Notes under the pieces: model-generated | The model's database searches: none | Seen by the model: only the letters and a program-made list of their open reading frames with translations | What the model was told of the DNA's origin: nothing | Source: Pseudomonadota bacterium | GTDB taxonomy: Bacteria; Pseudomonadota; Gammaproteobacteria; Steroidobacterales; GCA-2729495 | Assembly: GCA_030836925.1 (NCBI GenBank) | Contig: JAUPLK010000072.1 | Coordinates: 1-7,451 of the forward strand | Length of the DNA stretch: 7,451 nt | Direction: 5' to 3' | Shown here: positions 1 to 6,364 of the stretch, piece by piece | Layout: every line of letters begins with the position of its first letter | How positions within the stretch are numbered: position 1 is the first letter of the stretch | Position numbers and translations under genes: made by a program

Positions 1-1728
1 CCAGGAGTCCGGCGCGTCGTCATCCAGCGGCACGCCGACATCGAAACGCACCGGCCCCAGCGGCGAGTACCAGCGGATGCCGGCACCCACGCTGGTCTTC
101 AGCGACATGTCGCTGAAGCTGTTGAATGCATTGCCGGAATCGACGAACACCGCAGCCGACCAGTTGTCGAAGACCTGTGCGTCAAATTCCACGCTGCCGA
201 CCAGCTTGTTGGCACCACCGACCACATTGCCGTCGATGTCGGTCGGGCCCAGGGTCTTGTAGTCATAGCCGCGCACACTGCCATCGCCGCCGGAAAAATA
301 GCGCACCGAAAACGGCAGATCGGAAAACTCATCCTTGATGGTCCAGCCAGCCTCGATGCGCGTCAGAAGGCGGGCGTTGGAACCAAGCGGCAGGATGAGC
401 TTGCCACCCGTTTCGAGCTGCATGAAAGCCGTATCGGAGCCCAGCCATTCGCCGGTACCGCTGAGTTTCAGCTTCAGGCGCCGTCCGTATCGCGGCCGCC
501 CGGTCAACAGCAGCGGCTGCTCTGCCCAGCTGATGCCCGGCACGATGAGATCGCTGGTGCCGCGCTCATCACCGACCCGGTAGTTCTCATGGATGTAATC
601 GACAAAGCGCGTTTCATGCCAGTCGTCACGCCGGCGTCGGTTCTGTTGCAAACCCAGACGGAATTCGTCGCTGCGGCTGTCCTCCGGATTCTCGTATTTG
701 TAACCCGTGTTGATGCTGAACCACTCGTCATGCCGGTTTCCGTCCGGGAGGCGATAGCTGACGGTACCGGCACCCAGCACTTTGGACACCTGGCTTTTGA
801 ATTCAAACTGGTGGCCCATTTCATTGAGCCGCTGGTTGCGAAAGTCCAGACGGAACTTTGCACCGGTATCCGTCGCATAGCCCAGGCCCGTCGTCCAGGT
901 ACGCGGCTTGCCGGGCGTGAGTACCACTCTGACCAGTACATCAGGTCCCGGACCGGGTCTCGGTGTGGTCAGCACCTCGACACCCTGGAAATAGCCGCTT
1001 GTCAGCAGAGCGGCATAGAGATCATTGATCCTGTCTGCATCGTAGGGCTCACCCTCGACAAAGCCGACAAAGCGCGCGGCGATTTCCGGATCCACGACCG
1101 TCTGCTCAAACTCGATTGGACCAAAACGATAGCGTTCACCGGAGAGGTAGTCGATGCGGATATCAGCCGCCAGCTGCTCCGGATGCACATCGATGACGCT
1201 GGTGGCAAAGCGTCCGTCGAAGTAACCACGGCGACGGGCCAGACCGGCCAGCTCCAGCTTGTAGGCATCGTAGGCCCGCTGATTGAGTCCGTCGCCGACC
1301 GCAAAGTCCGGCCGGGCACTTGCGCCGGACAGGATCGCATCGTCCGCAGCCGGGCCCGATACAGAAACGTCCAGGCTGCGGATCCCGACGCGCGGCCCCC
1401 GCTCGATCGTGAAGCGCGCCTGCCAGCAATCGCCTTCGCGGCCGAGCGTCTTGTCGATGGTGGGCGCGTAGTACCCGTAGACCTCGAGTGCCTGGCGAAT
1501 CTCCGCATCGGCACGGCGGTAGAGGCGGCGCACGCGGGCATCCGGGGCGGTGCAGGATTCGGCCGCGAGGCCGACCGTGGCACGCACGACTTTCTCGGTG
1601 GTGCGACTCAGGCCCTTGAACACGACCTCGGCCTGCCCCGGCAGGGACAGCACCAGGAGCGGCAGGAGTGCAAGAAACCGGCAACTGCGCGGCGCGGGCA
1701 TGCGGCAGGCTCGATACAGGTCGGGCAT
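1..1728 (-). CDS. tamA: Translocation and assembly module protein TamA, BamA/Omp85 family (3' end beyond the window)
   Basis: Outer-membrane Omp85-family protein that, with the inner-membrane-anchored TamB, assists assembly of autotransporters and other outer-membrane proteins and may take part in envelope lipid transport. The minus frame is open for 576 codons and runs off the left edge. E. coli TamA is about 577 residues, so only a short C-terminal strand should be missing. Residues 1-33 form a signal peptide (hydrophobic LALLPLLVLSL, cleavage likely after GQA), followed by POTRA-like repeats (about 34-270) and a 16-strand-type barrel (about 275 onward). The Omp85 loop-6 signature is present as GDGSVRGYDY, with VRGY at 485-488. 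The sequence PLGPVRFDVGVPL near the edge is the usual final-strand region. The start at 1728 has no clear Shine-Dalgarno; Met10 (1701) is an alternative that leaves a more compact signal peptide. tamB commonly follows tamA and would lie to the left, unseen. The family is secure; TamA rather than BamA is inferred from the length and the few POTRA repeats. Confidence 0.93.
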   Translation of the reverse strand, partial: MPDLYRACRMPAPRSCRFLALLPLLVLSLPGQAEVVFKGLSRTTEKVVRATVGLAAESCTAPDARVRRLYRRADAEIRQALEVYGYYAPTIDKTLGREGDCWQARFTIERGPRVGIRSLDVSVSGPAADDAILSGASARPDFAVGDGLNQRAYDAYKLELAGLARRRGYFDGRFATSVIDVHPEQLAADIRIDYLSGERYRFGPIEFEQTVVDPEIAARFVGFVEGEPYDADRINDLYAALLTSGYFQGVEVLTTPRPGPGPDVLVRVVLTPGKPRTWTTGLGYATDTGAKFRLDFRNQRLNEMGHQFEFKSQVSKVLGAGTVSYRLPDGNRHDEWFSINTGYKYENPEDSRSDEFRLGLQQNRRRRDDWHETRFVDYIHENYRVGDERGTSDLIVPGISWAEQPLLLTGRPRYGRRLKLKLSGTGEWLGSDTAFMQLETGGKLILPLGSNARLLTRIEAGWTIKDEFSDLPFSVRYFSGGDGSVRGYDYKTLGPTDIDGNVVGGANKLVGSVEFDAQVFDNWSAAVFVDSGNAFNSFSDMSLKTSVGAGIRWYSPLGPVRFDVGVPLDDDAPDSW

Positions 1729-1731
1729 CAG

Positions 1732-1761
1732 TTCAGTACATCCGGGCCAGCACGCTATGAT
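1732..1761 (+). promoter_or_regulatory. Candidate sigma70-type promoter for the exported-protein gene, possibly leaderless
   Basis: A TATGAT box at 1756-1761 matches the -10 consensus at five of six positions. A weak -35 candidate, TTCAGT (1732-1737), lies 18 bases upstream. The box ends seven bases before the ATG at 1768, so transcription would start at or next to the first codon. No Shine-Dalgarno precedes the ATG. The whole region between the divergent starts is 39 bases, so the -35 element abuts the tamA start. This is a sequence prediction only. Confidence 0.35.
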
Positions 1762-1767
1762 CCGCAA

Positions 1768-2709
1768 ATGAGTCTAGCAGCACTGACAGCAGCAGCACGC
1801 CACAGGTCGCACATCGCTGCAGCGCTGCTTTGCTGTGGCCTGGCGGGTACCGGGAATGCCGCGCCGGCACTCGACCCGGCGCGCCTCGGCTGGTCGGAGA
1901 TCCGCATGACGGCCAGCAAGCTGTTCCTGAGCGTCGAGGCGCATCTGGCCCTGCGCACGGTGCCTGACAGTGAAATCCGCAATGCACTGTTGCCGATCCC
2001 CGGCATGACGGCCATCGCCCCACGCGACGAAGTCCTGGAACTCGTATATGAAGCCAGCGGGCTGGGACGCAGATCGCGGCTGACGCTGCTGATGGATCCG
2101 TCCAGCGGGGCCGCGATCCAGGGCACCCATCATGATCTGGAAGGCAAGCATCGCCATCGCGTCTGGCGTTACGGGGAGACGGGTGCCTACCAGCGAACGC
2201 GCTGGCCCCTCAACCACAGTGAGGAGAAGTTGCCGCCACAGAAATGGACCAAGGCCAGCGAGGGTCTGCGCCTTTATCCGGTTGACCCGGCCGGACGACC
2301 GGTACTGGAATCCACCGGCCTGCTCTATGCCATCGCTGCGGCGGCACTGGACCAGCCGGGGGATCAACTCGAGCTGCTCGTGTTCCGGCGGCGGGATACG
2401 CAGATCGTGCATGTCGAGGTGATGGCGCCACGCGCAATCAGCGTGAATTACGTCGAAGTCTGGCCCGGCGGTTCGGTGCAGCGCCGGCGTCAGGTCCAGC
2501 CATTGCGGCTCGCAGTGCGCGGCCTGCCAGTCGTCGATCCGGCCGGCAAGGTGCGCGGGGACAAGAATGAGGACTTCGAACTGCTGGGGCTGAGCGGAAA
2601 TATCGAGCTGGCACTCGACGCCGAGACACGCACGCCACTGCTGCTGTCCGGCAATGCACCGGTCTTTGGCAAGGTGACCCTGCGCCTGTCCGAGGTGCAT
2701 CTGAACTGA
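1768..2709 (+). CDS. Exported protein of unknown function, possibly DUF3108-like
   Basis: I do not recognise this 313-residue protein with confidence. Residues 1-31 look like a Sec signal peptide: Arg/His at 11-14, a hydrophobic core (IAAALLCCGLAG) and probable cleavage near GNA-AP. The two cysteines do not form a good lipobox, so a soluble periplasmic protein is more likely than a lipoprotein. No membrane segment follows. The mature part looks beta-rich with many Arg and Trp residues, including VWRYGETGAYQRTRWPL (132-148). Residues 180-220 (ESTGLLYAIAAAAL, then a strand-rich stretch) and the ending TRTPLLLSGNAPVFGKVTL resemble the layout of DUF3108 periplasmic proteins, but this is impression rather than a match. 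The ATG at 1768 is preferred because it begins the signal peptide. The frame is open much further upstream, but only as the antisense of tamA. The divergent position next to tamA hints at an envelope role but does not prove it. Confidence 0.8.
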   Translation: MSLAALTAAARHRSHIAAALLCCGLAGTGNAAPALDPARLGWSEIRMTASKLFLSVEAHLALRTVPDSEIRNALLPIPGMTAIAPRDEVLELVYEASGLGRRSRLTLLMDPSSGAAIQGTHHDLEGKHRHRVWRYGETGAYQRTRWPLNHSEEKLPPQKWTKASEGLRLYPVDPAGRPVLESTGLLYAIAAAALDQPGDQLELLVFRRRDTQIVHVEVMAPRAISVNYVEVWPGGSVQRRRQVQPLRLAVRGLPVVDPAGKVRGDKNEDFELLGLSGNIELALDAETRTPLLLSGNAPVFGKVTLRLSEVHLN

Positions 2710-2725
2710 GTCCGGGCCCGGTTCT

Positions 2726-2754
2726 GTGATCCGCTGCAAATCAGGAGCGGTCAC
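2726..2754 (+). other. Bulged inverted repeat between the exported-protein gene and the response regulator
   Basis: GTGATCCGCT (2726-2735) pairs with AGCGGTCAC (2746-2754), giving nine base pairs with one bulged T and a 10-base loop. It lies 17 bases after the stop at 2709 and upstream of the putative -10 box of the next gene. No T-run follows, so a classical intrinsic terminator is not supported. It could be an mRNA 3'-end structure, a weak terminator or a protein-binding site. Confidence 0.3.
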
Positions 2755-2774
2755 CGGACGCTACCATGCATCCA

Positions 2775-2780
2775 TATATT
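2775..2780 (+). promoter_or_regulatory. Candidate -10 box upstream of the response-regulator gene
   Basis: TATATT (2775-2780) differs from TATAAT at one position and sits in the only AT-rich patch of this 99-base gap, 28 bases before the ATG. No convincing -35 box is found 16-18 bases upstream, so an activator might be needed, or the gene may be read from further upstream. The GGAA at 2795-2798 is a weak, somewhat distant ribosome-binding candidate. Confidence 0.3.
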
Positions 2781-2808
2781 GTGAAGTCAGGCATGGAATC
2801 ACCTCCCG

Positions 2809-3960
2809 ATGCGCGTTCTCTTCGTCGACGACGAGCCCAATGTGCTGGACAGCATCCGCCGCCAGCTGCGCAAGTCGTGCGAGGTCCTGACGGCAACCAG
2901 TGGCGTCGAAGCCCTGGCGCTGCTGAAGGACACCGGTCCGGTCGCGCTGGTGATCTCGGACATGCGCATGCCCGGCATGAGTGGTGCCGAACTGCTGGCG
3001 AAGATCCGCGATCTCTACCCCGACACGGTACGCATGATCCTCTCGGGCCAGGCTGATCTTGATTCAACGATCGCGGCCATCAATGACGGACATATCTTTC
3101 GCTTCCTGACCAAGCCCTCGCACGAAGAGGCACTGCGCCGGGCAGTGGCCGCGGGCCTGGAACAGTACGAGCTGATCACGACCCGCAAGGAGCTGCTGGA
3201 AAAAACGCTGCAGGGTCTGGTGGAAATGCTCACCGACATCCTCGGCATCACCAACCCTGTCGCACGGCGACGCACCGGGCGCGTACGGCAATACTCGGCG
3301 GCCATCGCCAGCGCACTCAAATTCACCATGCCCTGGGATCTGCGGCTCGCCACACTGCTGTCGCAACTGGGCTGCATCACCCTGCCGGTCACGCTGCTCG
3401 ACAAGCTGTATGCCGGCACACCGATGGACGACGATGAGCAGCGCCTCTACCGCCGCCATCCTGAAGTCGCGGCAGCACTGATCAGCCGGATCCCGCAACT
3501 CGGACCGGTTGCCGCAATGGTCGCCCGCCAGCAGCAGGTCATTGACTTCAGCGGCCTGCCGGCCGAGGTCAGCGAGTGGCCGGCCGAGAGTATTGCCAGC
3601 GTGATTCTCGCCGTAGCCACCGCGCTCGATGACCTGATGGCCACCGGTGAGCAGCCTGCCGATGCCCTGAAGCGCCTGGAAAAGTCGCTTCCCGGCCTGC
3701 CAAGGGCAATCATCGAGGCGGTGCGCGCCGTGCACATGCACAGCGCCTACATGGATATCTGCTGGGTCGGCTTTGACGAACTGCGACCCGGCATGGTGCT
3801 CGACGAAGACATCATCGCCGACAACGGTGAAACGCTGATGTTCCGTGGCGAGGAGATCACCAGCCCGCTGCTCACGCAGCTGCGCGAGGCGACGGCCGCG
3901 CCTTCAGCCGGCGAGCCGGTCGGCGTTTCGCAGAAGCTGCGGATCCTGATGCCCGCCTGA
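2809..3960 (+). CDS. Response regulator: receiver domain plus degenerate HD-GYP-like domain
   Basis: Cytoplasmic two-component output protein of 383 residues. The receiver (about 1-120) is complete: acidic pair D7/D8 in FVDDEPN, phosphoacceptor D51 in SDMRMPGMSG, S79 and K102 followed by P103. A helical linker (about 118-150) leads to an HD-GYP-like region (about 150-310). In active HD-GYP phosphodiesterases this region carries an HD pair, an HHE-type motif and GYP. Here the HD position reads LSQLGCITLP (S185-Q186), the HHE position reads ARQQQ (239-243), GYP reads GLP (249-251), and the Asp usual in VADxYDAL is T271 in VATALDDL. H217 of the conserved HP pair remains. Hydrolysis of c-di-GMP is therefore unlikely. 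A C-terminal segment (about 318-375: LRPGMVLDEDI, then a glycine-rich turn) is of the kind often found at the end of such regulators. There is no DNA-binding domain. The gene converges on a kinase gene that is its likely partner, and their 3' ends overlap. The short repeat around PAEVSEWPAES (251-261) lies where the GYP loop ends. Confidence 0.88.
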   Translation: MRVLFVDDEPNVLDSIRRQLRKSCEVLTATSGVEALALLKDTGPVALVISDMRMPGMSGAELLAKIRDLYPDTVRMILSGQADLDSTIAAINDGHIFRFLTKPSHEEALRRAVAAGLEQYELITTRKELLEKTLQGLVEMLTDILGITNPVARRRTGRVRQYSAAIASALKFTMPWDLRLATLLSQLGCITLPVTLLDKLYAGTPMDDDEQRLYRRHPEVAAALISRIPQLGPVAAMVARQQQVIDFSGLPAEVSEWPAESIASVILAVATALDDLMATGEQPADALKRLEKSLPGLPRAIIEAVRAVHMHSAYMDICWVGFDELRPGMVLDEDIIADNGETLMFRGEEITSPLLTQLREATAAPSAGEPVGVSQKLRILMPA

Positions 3961-6255
3961 CGACCGCTGGCCATCGGCCAGCGGCAGGCTGATCCTGAAA
4001 CAGCTGCCCCGGCCCGGGGTACTGTCGACGGCAATCGTGCCGCCATGCCTGCGGATCACGCTGTGCGCAACACCGAGGCTCTGACCGGTGCCCTTGCCCA
4101 CCGGCCTGGTGCTGAAAAAGGGATCGAATATCCGCGCCTGTACCGCCGGCGTCATGCCGATGCCATCATCGCTGATGCTGATCTCGACACGGTTGGCCGC
4201 GCTGCGTGTACGAACCACGATGTGACCATGCGCCTTGCGGCCTTCGTCAGCCTCGGCGATGGCCTGTGCGGCATTTGCCAGCATGCAGACCACGACCTGA
4301 TTGATGCTCTCGGGCTGACATTGCACCCAGGGCAGCTGCGGATCGAGTTGCATGTCGAATCCGGCAATGTCGGCCCATTCGTTCCGTGCCGCATTGACGG
4401 CACTCTCGATGACCGGGTTCAGGTTAGCCGGCACGAAGTCGGGCACCGGATCGGTCAGTTCCTTCATGGACTGCACGATGCTGCCAATCCTTTCGATACC
4501 TTCCAGTGTCTGCCGGATGGCCACCGGAACCTCGGCCTGCAGATACTCCACTTCTGCATCTGCCAGCAGGCTGGCGATATCGGCAGCCGACAATCGGCCA
4601 TCGGCAGAAGCACGCACCTGCGCCGAGATCTTTTCCAGGACACCGGACAGGGTGTTGAAGGCTTCATCGAAAAAGCGGATGTTGCCATCCACATACTGCG
4701 CCGGCGTATTGATCTCGTGCGCCACGCCGGACGCGAGTTGCCCAACCGCTTCGAGCCTGTGCGCCTGCTCGAGCTGCGACTCCATGGCAATGCGCCCGGT
4801 AACATCGTGCATCAGCATCACATAGGCGGAGGGCTCTTTCGCACCGTCCTCGCGCACCGGAGATACCACCACATCTTCGGTAACCACCTGGCCATCGCCG
4901 ATTTCCGTGCGCATGCGGCCTCTCCAGGTCTTTCCGCTCTGCACCATCAACCAGATATCACGATACATGGCCGGATCATCGCGACCCTTGATGACCTGAT
5001 CCGGACGGCGCCCGGCCAGATCCTCGCAGCTCACCTGCCGGCTGCGCTCGAAGGCCGGATTGACCCACTCGATACTGCCGTTTACCCCGATGATCACGAT
5101 TGACTCGTCTGTGTGTTCGGCGACGGTCGACATGGTACGCAATTCGCCCTCGATCTTCTGCCGGGCGATGACCAGTTCATTGAAGCTGCGTGCGAGCGTG
5201 CCGATTTCATCACCGCTTTCGGTACCCGGCATCGGGTGGAACTGGCCGGTCTCGCGCAACAGCGCCATGTGAGTGGCAAGCTGTCCCAGCGGCCTTGATG
5301 CCGTGAAGCGGATGATTGCCACCAGAAGAATGAAGACGAGCACGACAAAACCCAGCAGCACGATGGACAACTGGTAGCTTGTCTCGCGACCGGTGGCCAG
5401 AATCGAACGGGCCATGACGGTTTCCAGCACGAAGGCCGGCTTCCCGTTGATGTCCTCGAAATAGCGGAACTGCGACATGTCATCGTCCCGCAACACCAGG
5501 GAGCTTGCATCCGGCATGTTCTTCAGGCGCCTGAACAGGGCATGCTGTTCCGGCGTCATGGAATCGCTGCCGCTGGCATGCACGATGACCGTGGATGGCA
5601 GCACGCTGAGTGCGGCCGACAACGCAGCCGGATCGAGGCTTCGCGCCATGATCAGTGTGCCAGCCACCGGCCCCGACGCATCACTCCTGAGGATCGGCTG
5701 GGCAGCGAGCACCATCGGACCGATGCTGGTATCCAGCCAGCCAGACACCGCTGCTGTTCCGCGCCCCGGTTTGGCGGTCACGGCGGCCCGGATCTCGGCG
5801 CCGATATCCGGCGGCGGCCTGGCGGTGCCGGAGCCGAGTCCGGCACGAACTTCCTGGCGGACAAGGCGTCCGCCGGGATCCAGAAACTGGATCACATCCA
5901 GCTGCAGGCGTTCGAGTGCCTCCGGGTTGACTTCCTGCCCATCAAACGCCGGATTGGCACCCAGCGCATAGTCATGGAGTTCGTTCCACTGGCTCCAGTC
6001 CAGCGAAATCGTGTCCACGTAGTCCAGATCGCTCTGAATCGCCTGCAGCAGGACATGGCGATTGCGCAGGACCAGCTCGGACTCGGTTGCACCGAAGTGC
6101 CGGTAGACGATCTCCTGGCCCAGCCGCGCCACCGCGAGTGCCGCCAGTGACACGACAAAGAGCAGGACCAGGCTGATTTTTCCAGCCAGCGGCAGTCCGG
6201 ACGCACCGTGATAGCGCCCCGCTGTCCTCTCGGCTGGCTGTGTAACTGAAGCCAT
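3904..6255 (-). CDS. Membrane sensor histidine kinase: CHASE4-like sensor, HAMP, PAS, HisKA and HATPase
   Basis: A 783-residue inner-membrane kinase. TM1 is about 25-44. A periplasmic region of about 250 residues (46-290) follows, with the CHASE4-like signature DWSQWNELHDY (86-96). TM2 is about 294-316, then HAMP (about 318-372, ending GDEIGTLARSFNEL), one PAS domain (about 376-490, VNGSIEWVNPAFERS), a dimerisation/phosphoacceptor region with H513 in GVAHEINTPAQYVDGNIRF, and a C-terminal ATPase. The ATPase N box has N661 in MLANAAQAI, but the first Asn of NxxxN is C657. G1 is DDGIGM (696-701), the F box is IFDPFFS (709-715) and G2 is GKGTGQSLG (720-728). The helical hairpin between H513 and the ATPase is long (to about 600), as in other kinases with the HEINTPxQY box. 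No receiver is fused, so an external regulator is needed, and the convergent regulator gene is the obvious candidate. The last 18 codons overlap that gene. The start at 6255 precedes TM1 with a short basic lead; its ribosome-binding site is weak (GGTGG). Confidence 0.93.
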   Translation of the reverse strand: MASVTQPAERTAGRYHGASGLPLAGKISLVLLFVVSLAALAVARLGQEIVYRHFGATESELVLRNRHVLLQAIQSDLDYVDTISLDWSQWNELHDYALGANPAFDGQEVNPEALERLQLDVIQFLDPGGRLVRQEVRAGLGSGTARPPPDIGAEIRAAVTAKPGRGTAAVSGWLDTSIGPMVLAAQPILRSDASGPVAGTLIMARSLDPAALSAALSVLPSTVIVHASGSDSMTPEQHALFRRLKNMPDASSLVLRDDDMSQFRYFEDINGKPAFVLETVMARSILATGRETSYQLSIVLLGFVVLVFILLVAIIRFTASRPLGQLATHMALLRETGQFHPMPGTESGDEIGTLARSFNELVIARQKIEGELRTMSTVAEHTDESIVIIGVNGSIEWVNPAFERSRQVSCEDLAGRRPDQVIKGRDDPAMYRDIWLMVQSGKTWRGRMRTEIGDGQVVTEDVVVSPVREDGAKEPSAYVMLMHDVTGRIAMESQLEQAHRLEAVGQLASGVAHEINTPAQYVDGNIRFFDEAFNTLSGVLEKISAQVRASADGRLSAADIASLLADAEVEYLQAEVPVAIRQTLEGIERIGSIVQSMKELTDPVPDFVPANLNPVIESAVNAARNEWADIAGFDMQLDPQLPWVQCQPESINQVVVCMLANAAQAIAEADEGRKAHGHIVVRTRSAANRVEISISDDGIGMTPAVQARIFDPFFSTRPVGKGTGQSLGVAHSVIRRHGGTIAVDSTPGRGSCFRISLPLADGQRSSGGHQDPQLLRNADRLAG
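3964..3984. terminator. Perfect GC-rich hairpin at the 3' junction of the convergent regulator and kinase genes
   Basis: CCGCTGGCC (3964-3972), loop ATC, then GGCCAGCGG (3976-3984): nine perfect base pairs with a three-base loop. It starts three bases after the regulator stop and lies inside the last part of the kinase gene, over codons for about residues 758-764. Because it is symmetric it would form in RNA from either strand. No T-tract follows on either side, so it may end or protect the regulator mRNA without being a standard intrinsic terminator. The repeat is seen directly; termination is inferred. Confidence 0.45.
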
Positions 6256-6321
6256 TTACCACCCGGCGGTGCCGGTCATCGAATCCGCAGCCCATGGTCT
6301 GCCAACAGCCGCGCTGCAGCC

Positions 6322-6342
6322 TGTATCTGCGTCACAGATGCA
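6322..6342. promoter_or_regulatory. Imperfect palindrome, possible operator between the kinase gene and pdxH
   Basis: TGTATCTG (6322-6329) and CAGATGCA (6335-6342) are inverted repeats matching at seven of eight positions around a five-base centre (CGTCA). The spacing suits a dimeric DNA-binding protein. The site covers the proposed -10 and much of the spacer of the kinase promoter, and the proposed -35 of the pdxH promoter, so one bound protein could affect both. No regulator family is identified. Confidence 0.35.
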
Positions 6343-6351
6343 TGATGTCAA
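6322..6351 (-). promoter_or_regulatory. Candidate promoter for the histidine-kinase gene
   Basis: On the minus strand a perfect -35 box TTGACA occupies 6351-6346. It is followed after 18 bases by GATACA (6327-6322), which matches the -10 consensus at only three positions. Transcription would start near 6315, leaving a leader of about 60 bases before the ATG at 6255. The -35 is strong and the -10 poor, which fits an activated or regulated promoter. It overlaps the divergent pdxH promoter. Confidence 0.4.
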
Positions 6352-6358
6352 TTAGAAT
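6331..6358 (+). promoter_or_regulatory. Candidate promoter for pdxH, possibly leaderless
   Basis: TAGAAT (6353-6358) differs from the -10 consensus at one position. GTCACA (6331-6336), four of six matches to the -35 consensus, lies 16 bases upstream. The -10 box ends seven bases before the ATG at 6365, so the transcript could begin at the start codon. A GGGAG at 6359-6363 resembles a Shine-Dalgarno but is only one base from the ATG, too close to work normally. Confidence 0.4.
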
Positions 6359-6364
6359 GGGAGC

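Noticed and set aside
1002..1684. Two minus-strand open frames within the tamA region
   Set aside because: They are out of frame with tamA, which is continuous from 1728 to the edge and carries the signal peptide, POTRA repeats and VRGY motif.
589..1767. Long upstream extension of the exported-protein frame, which would make a 706-residue protein
   Set aside because: It is the in-register antisense of tamA and stays open because tamA rarely uses TTA, CTA or TCA codons. The peptide has no domain sense, and the signal peptide begins at 1768.
1828..1863. Possible lipoprotein signal at the double Cys of the exported protein
   Set aside because: The residues before Cys (ALL, LLC) do not fit the lipobox, which needs a small residue at -1. 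A standard cleavage site after GNA is better.
2712..2721. Perfect 10-bp palindrome CCGGGCCCGG after the exported-protein stop
   Set aside because: It has no loop to form a hairpin and no T-tract, and it is readily expected by chance in such GC-rich DNA.
1774..2754. Minus-strand open frame of 326 codons
   Set aside because: It is in-register antisense of the exported-protein gene. The composition is Gln/His/Arg-rich with no recognisable motif, whereas the plus frame has a signal peptide.
3556..3598. Short direct repeat (GCCGGCCGAG twice) in the regulator gene
   Set aside because: It is two copies only, within coding sequence, explained by repeated Pro-Ala-Glu codons in GC-rich DNA.
4045..5103. 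Plus-strand open frame of 352 codons
   Set aside because: It is in-register antisense of the kinase, whose H, N, G1, F and G2 boxes are unambiguous. The plus product is His/Asp/Arg-rich and shows no family features.
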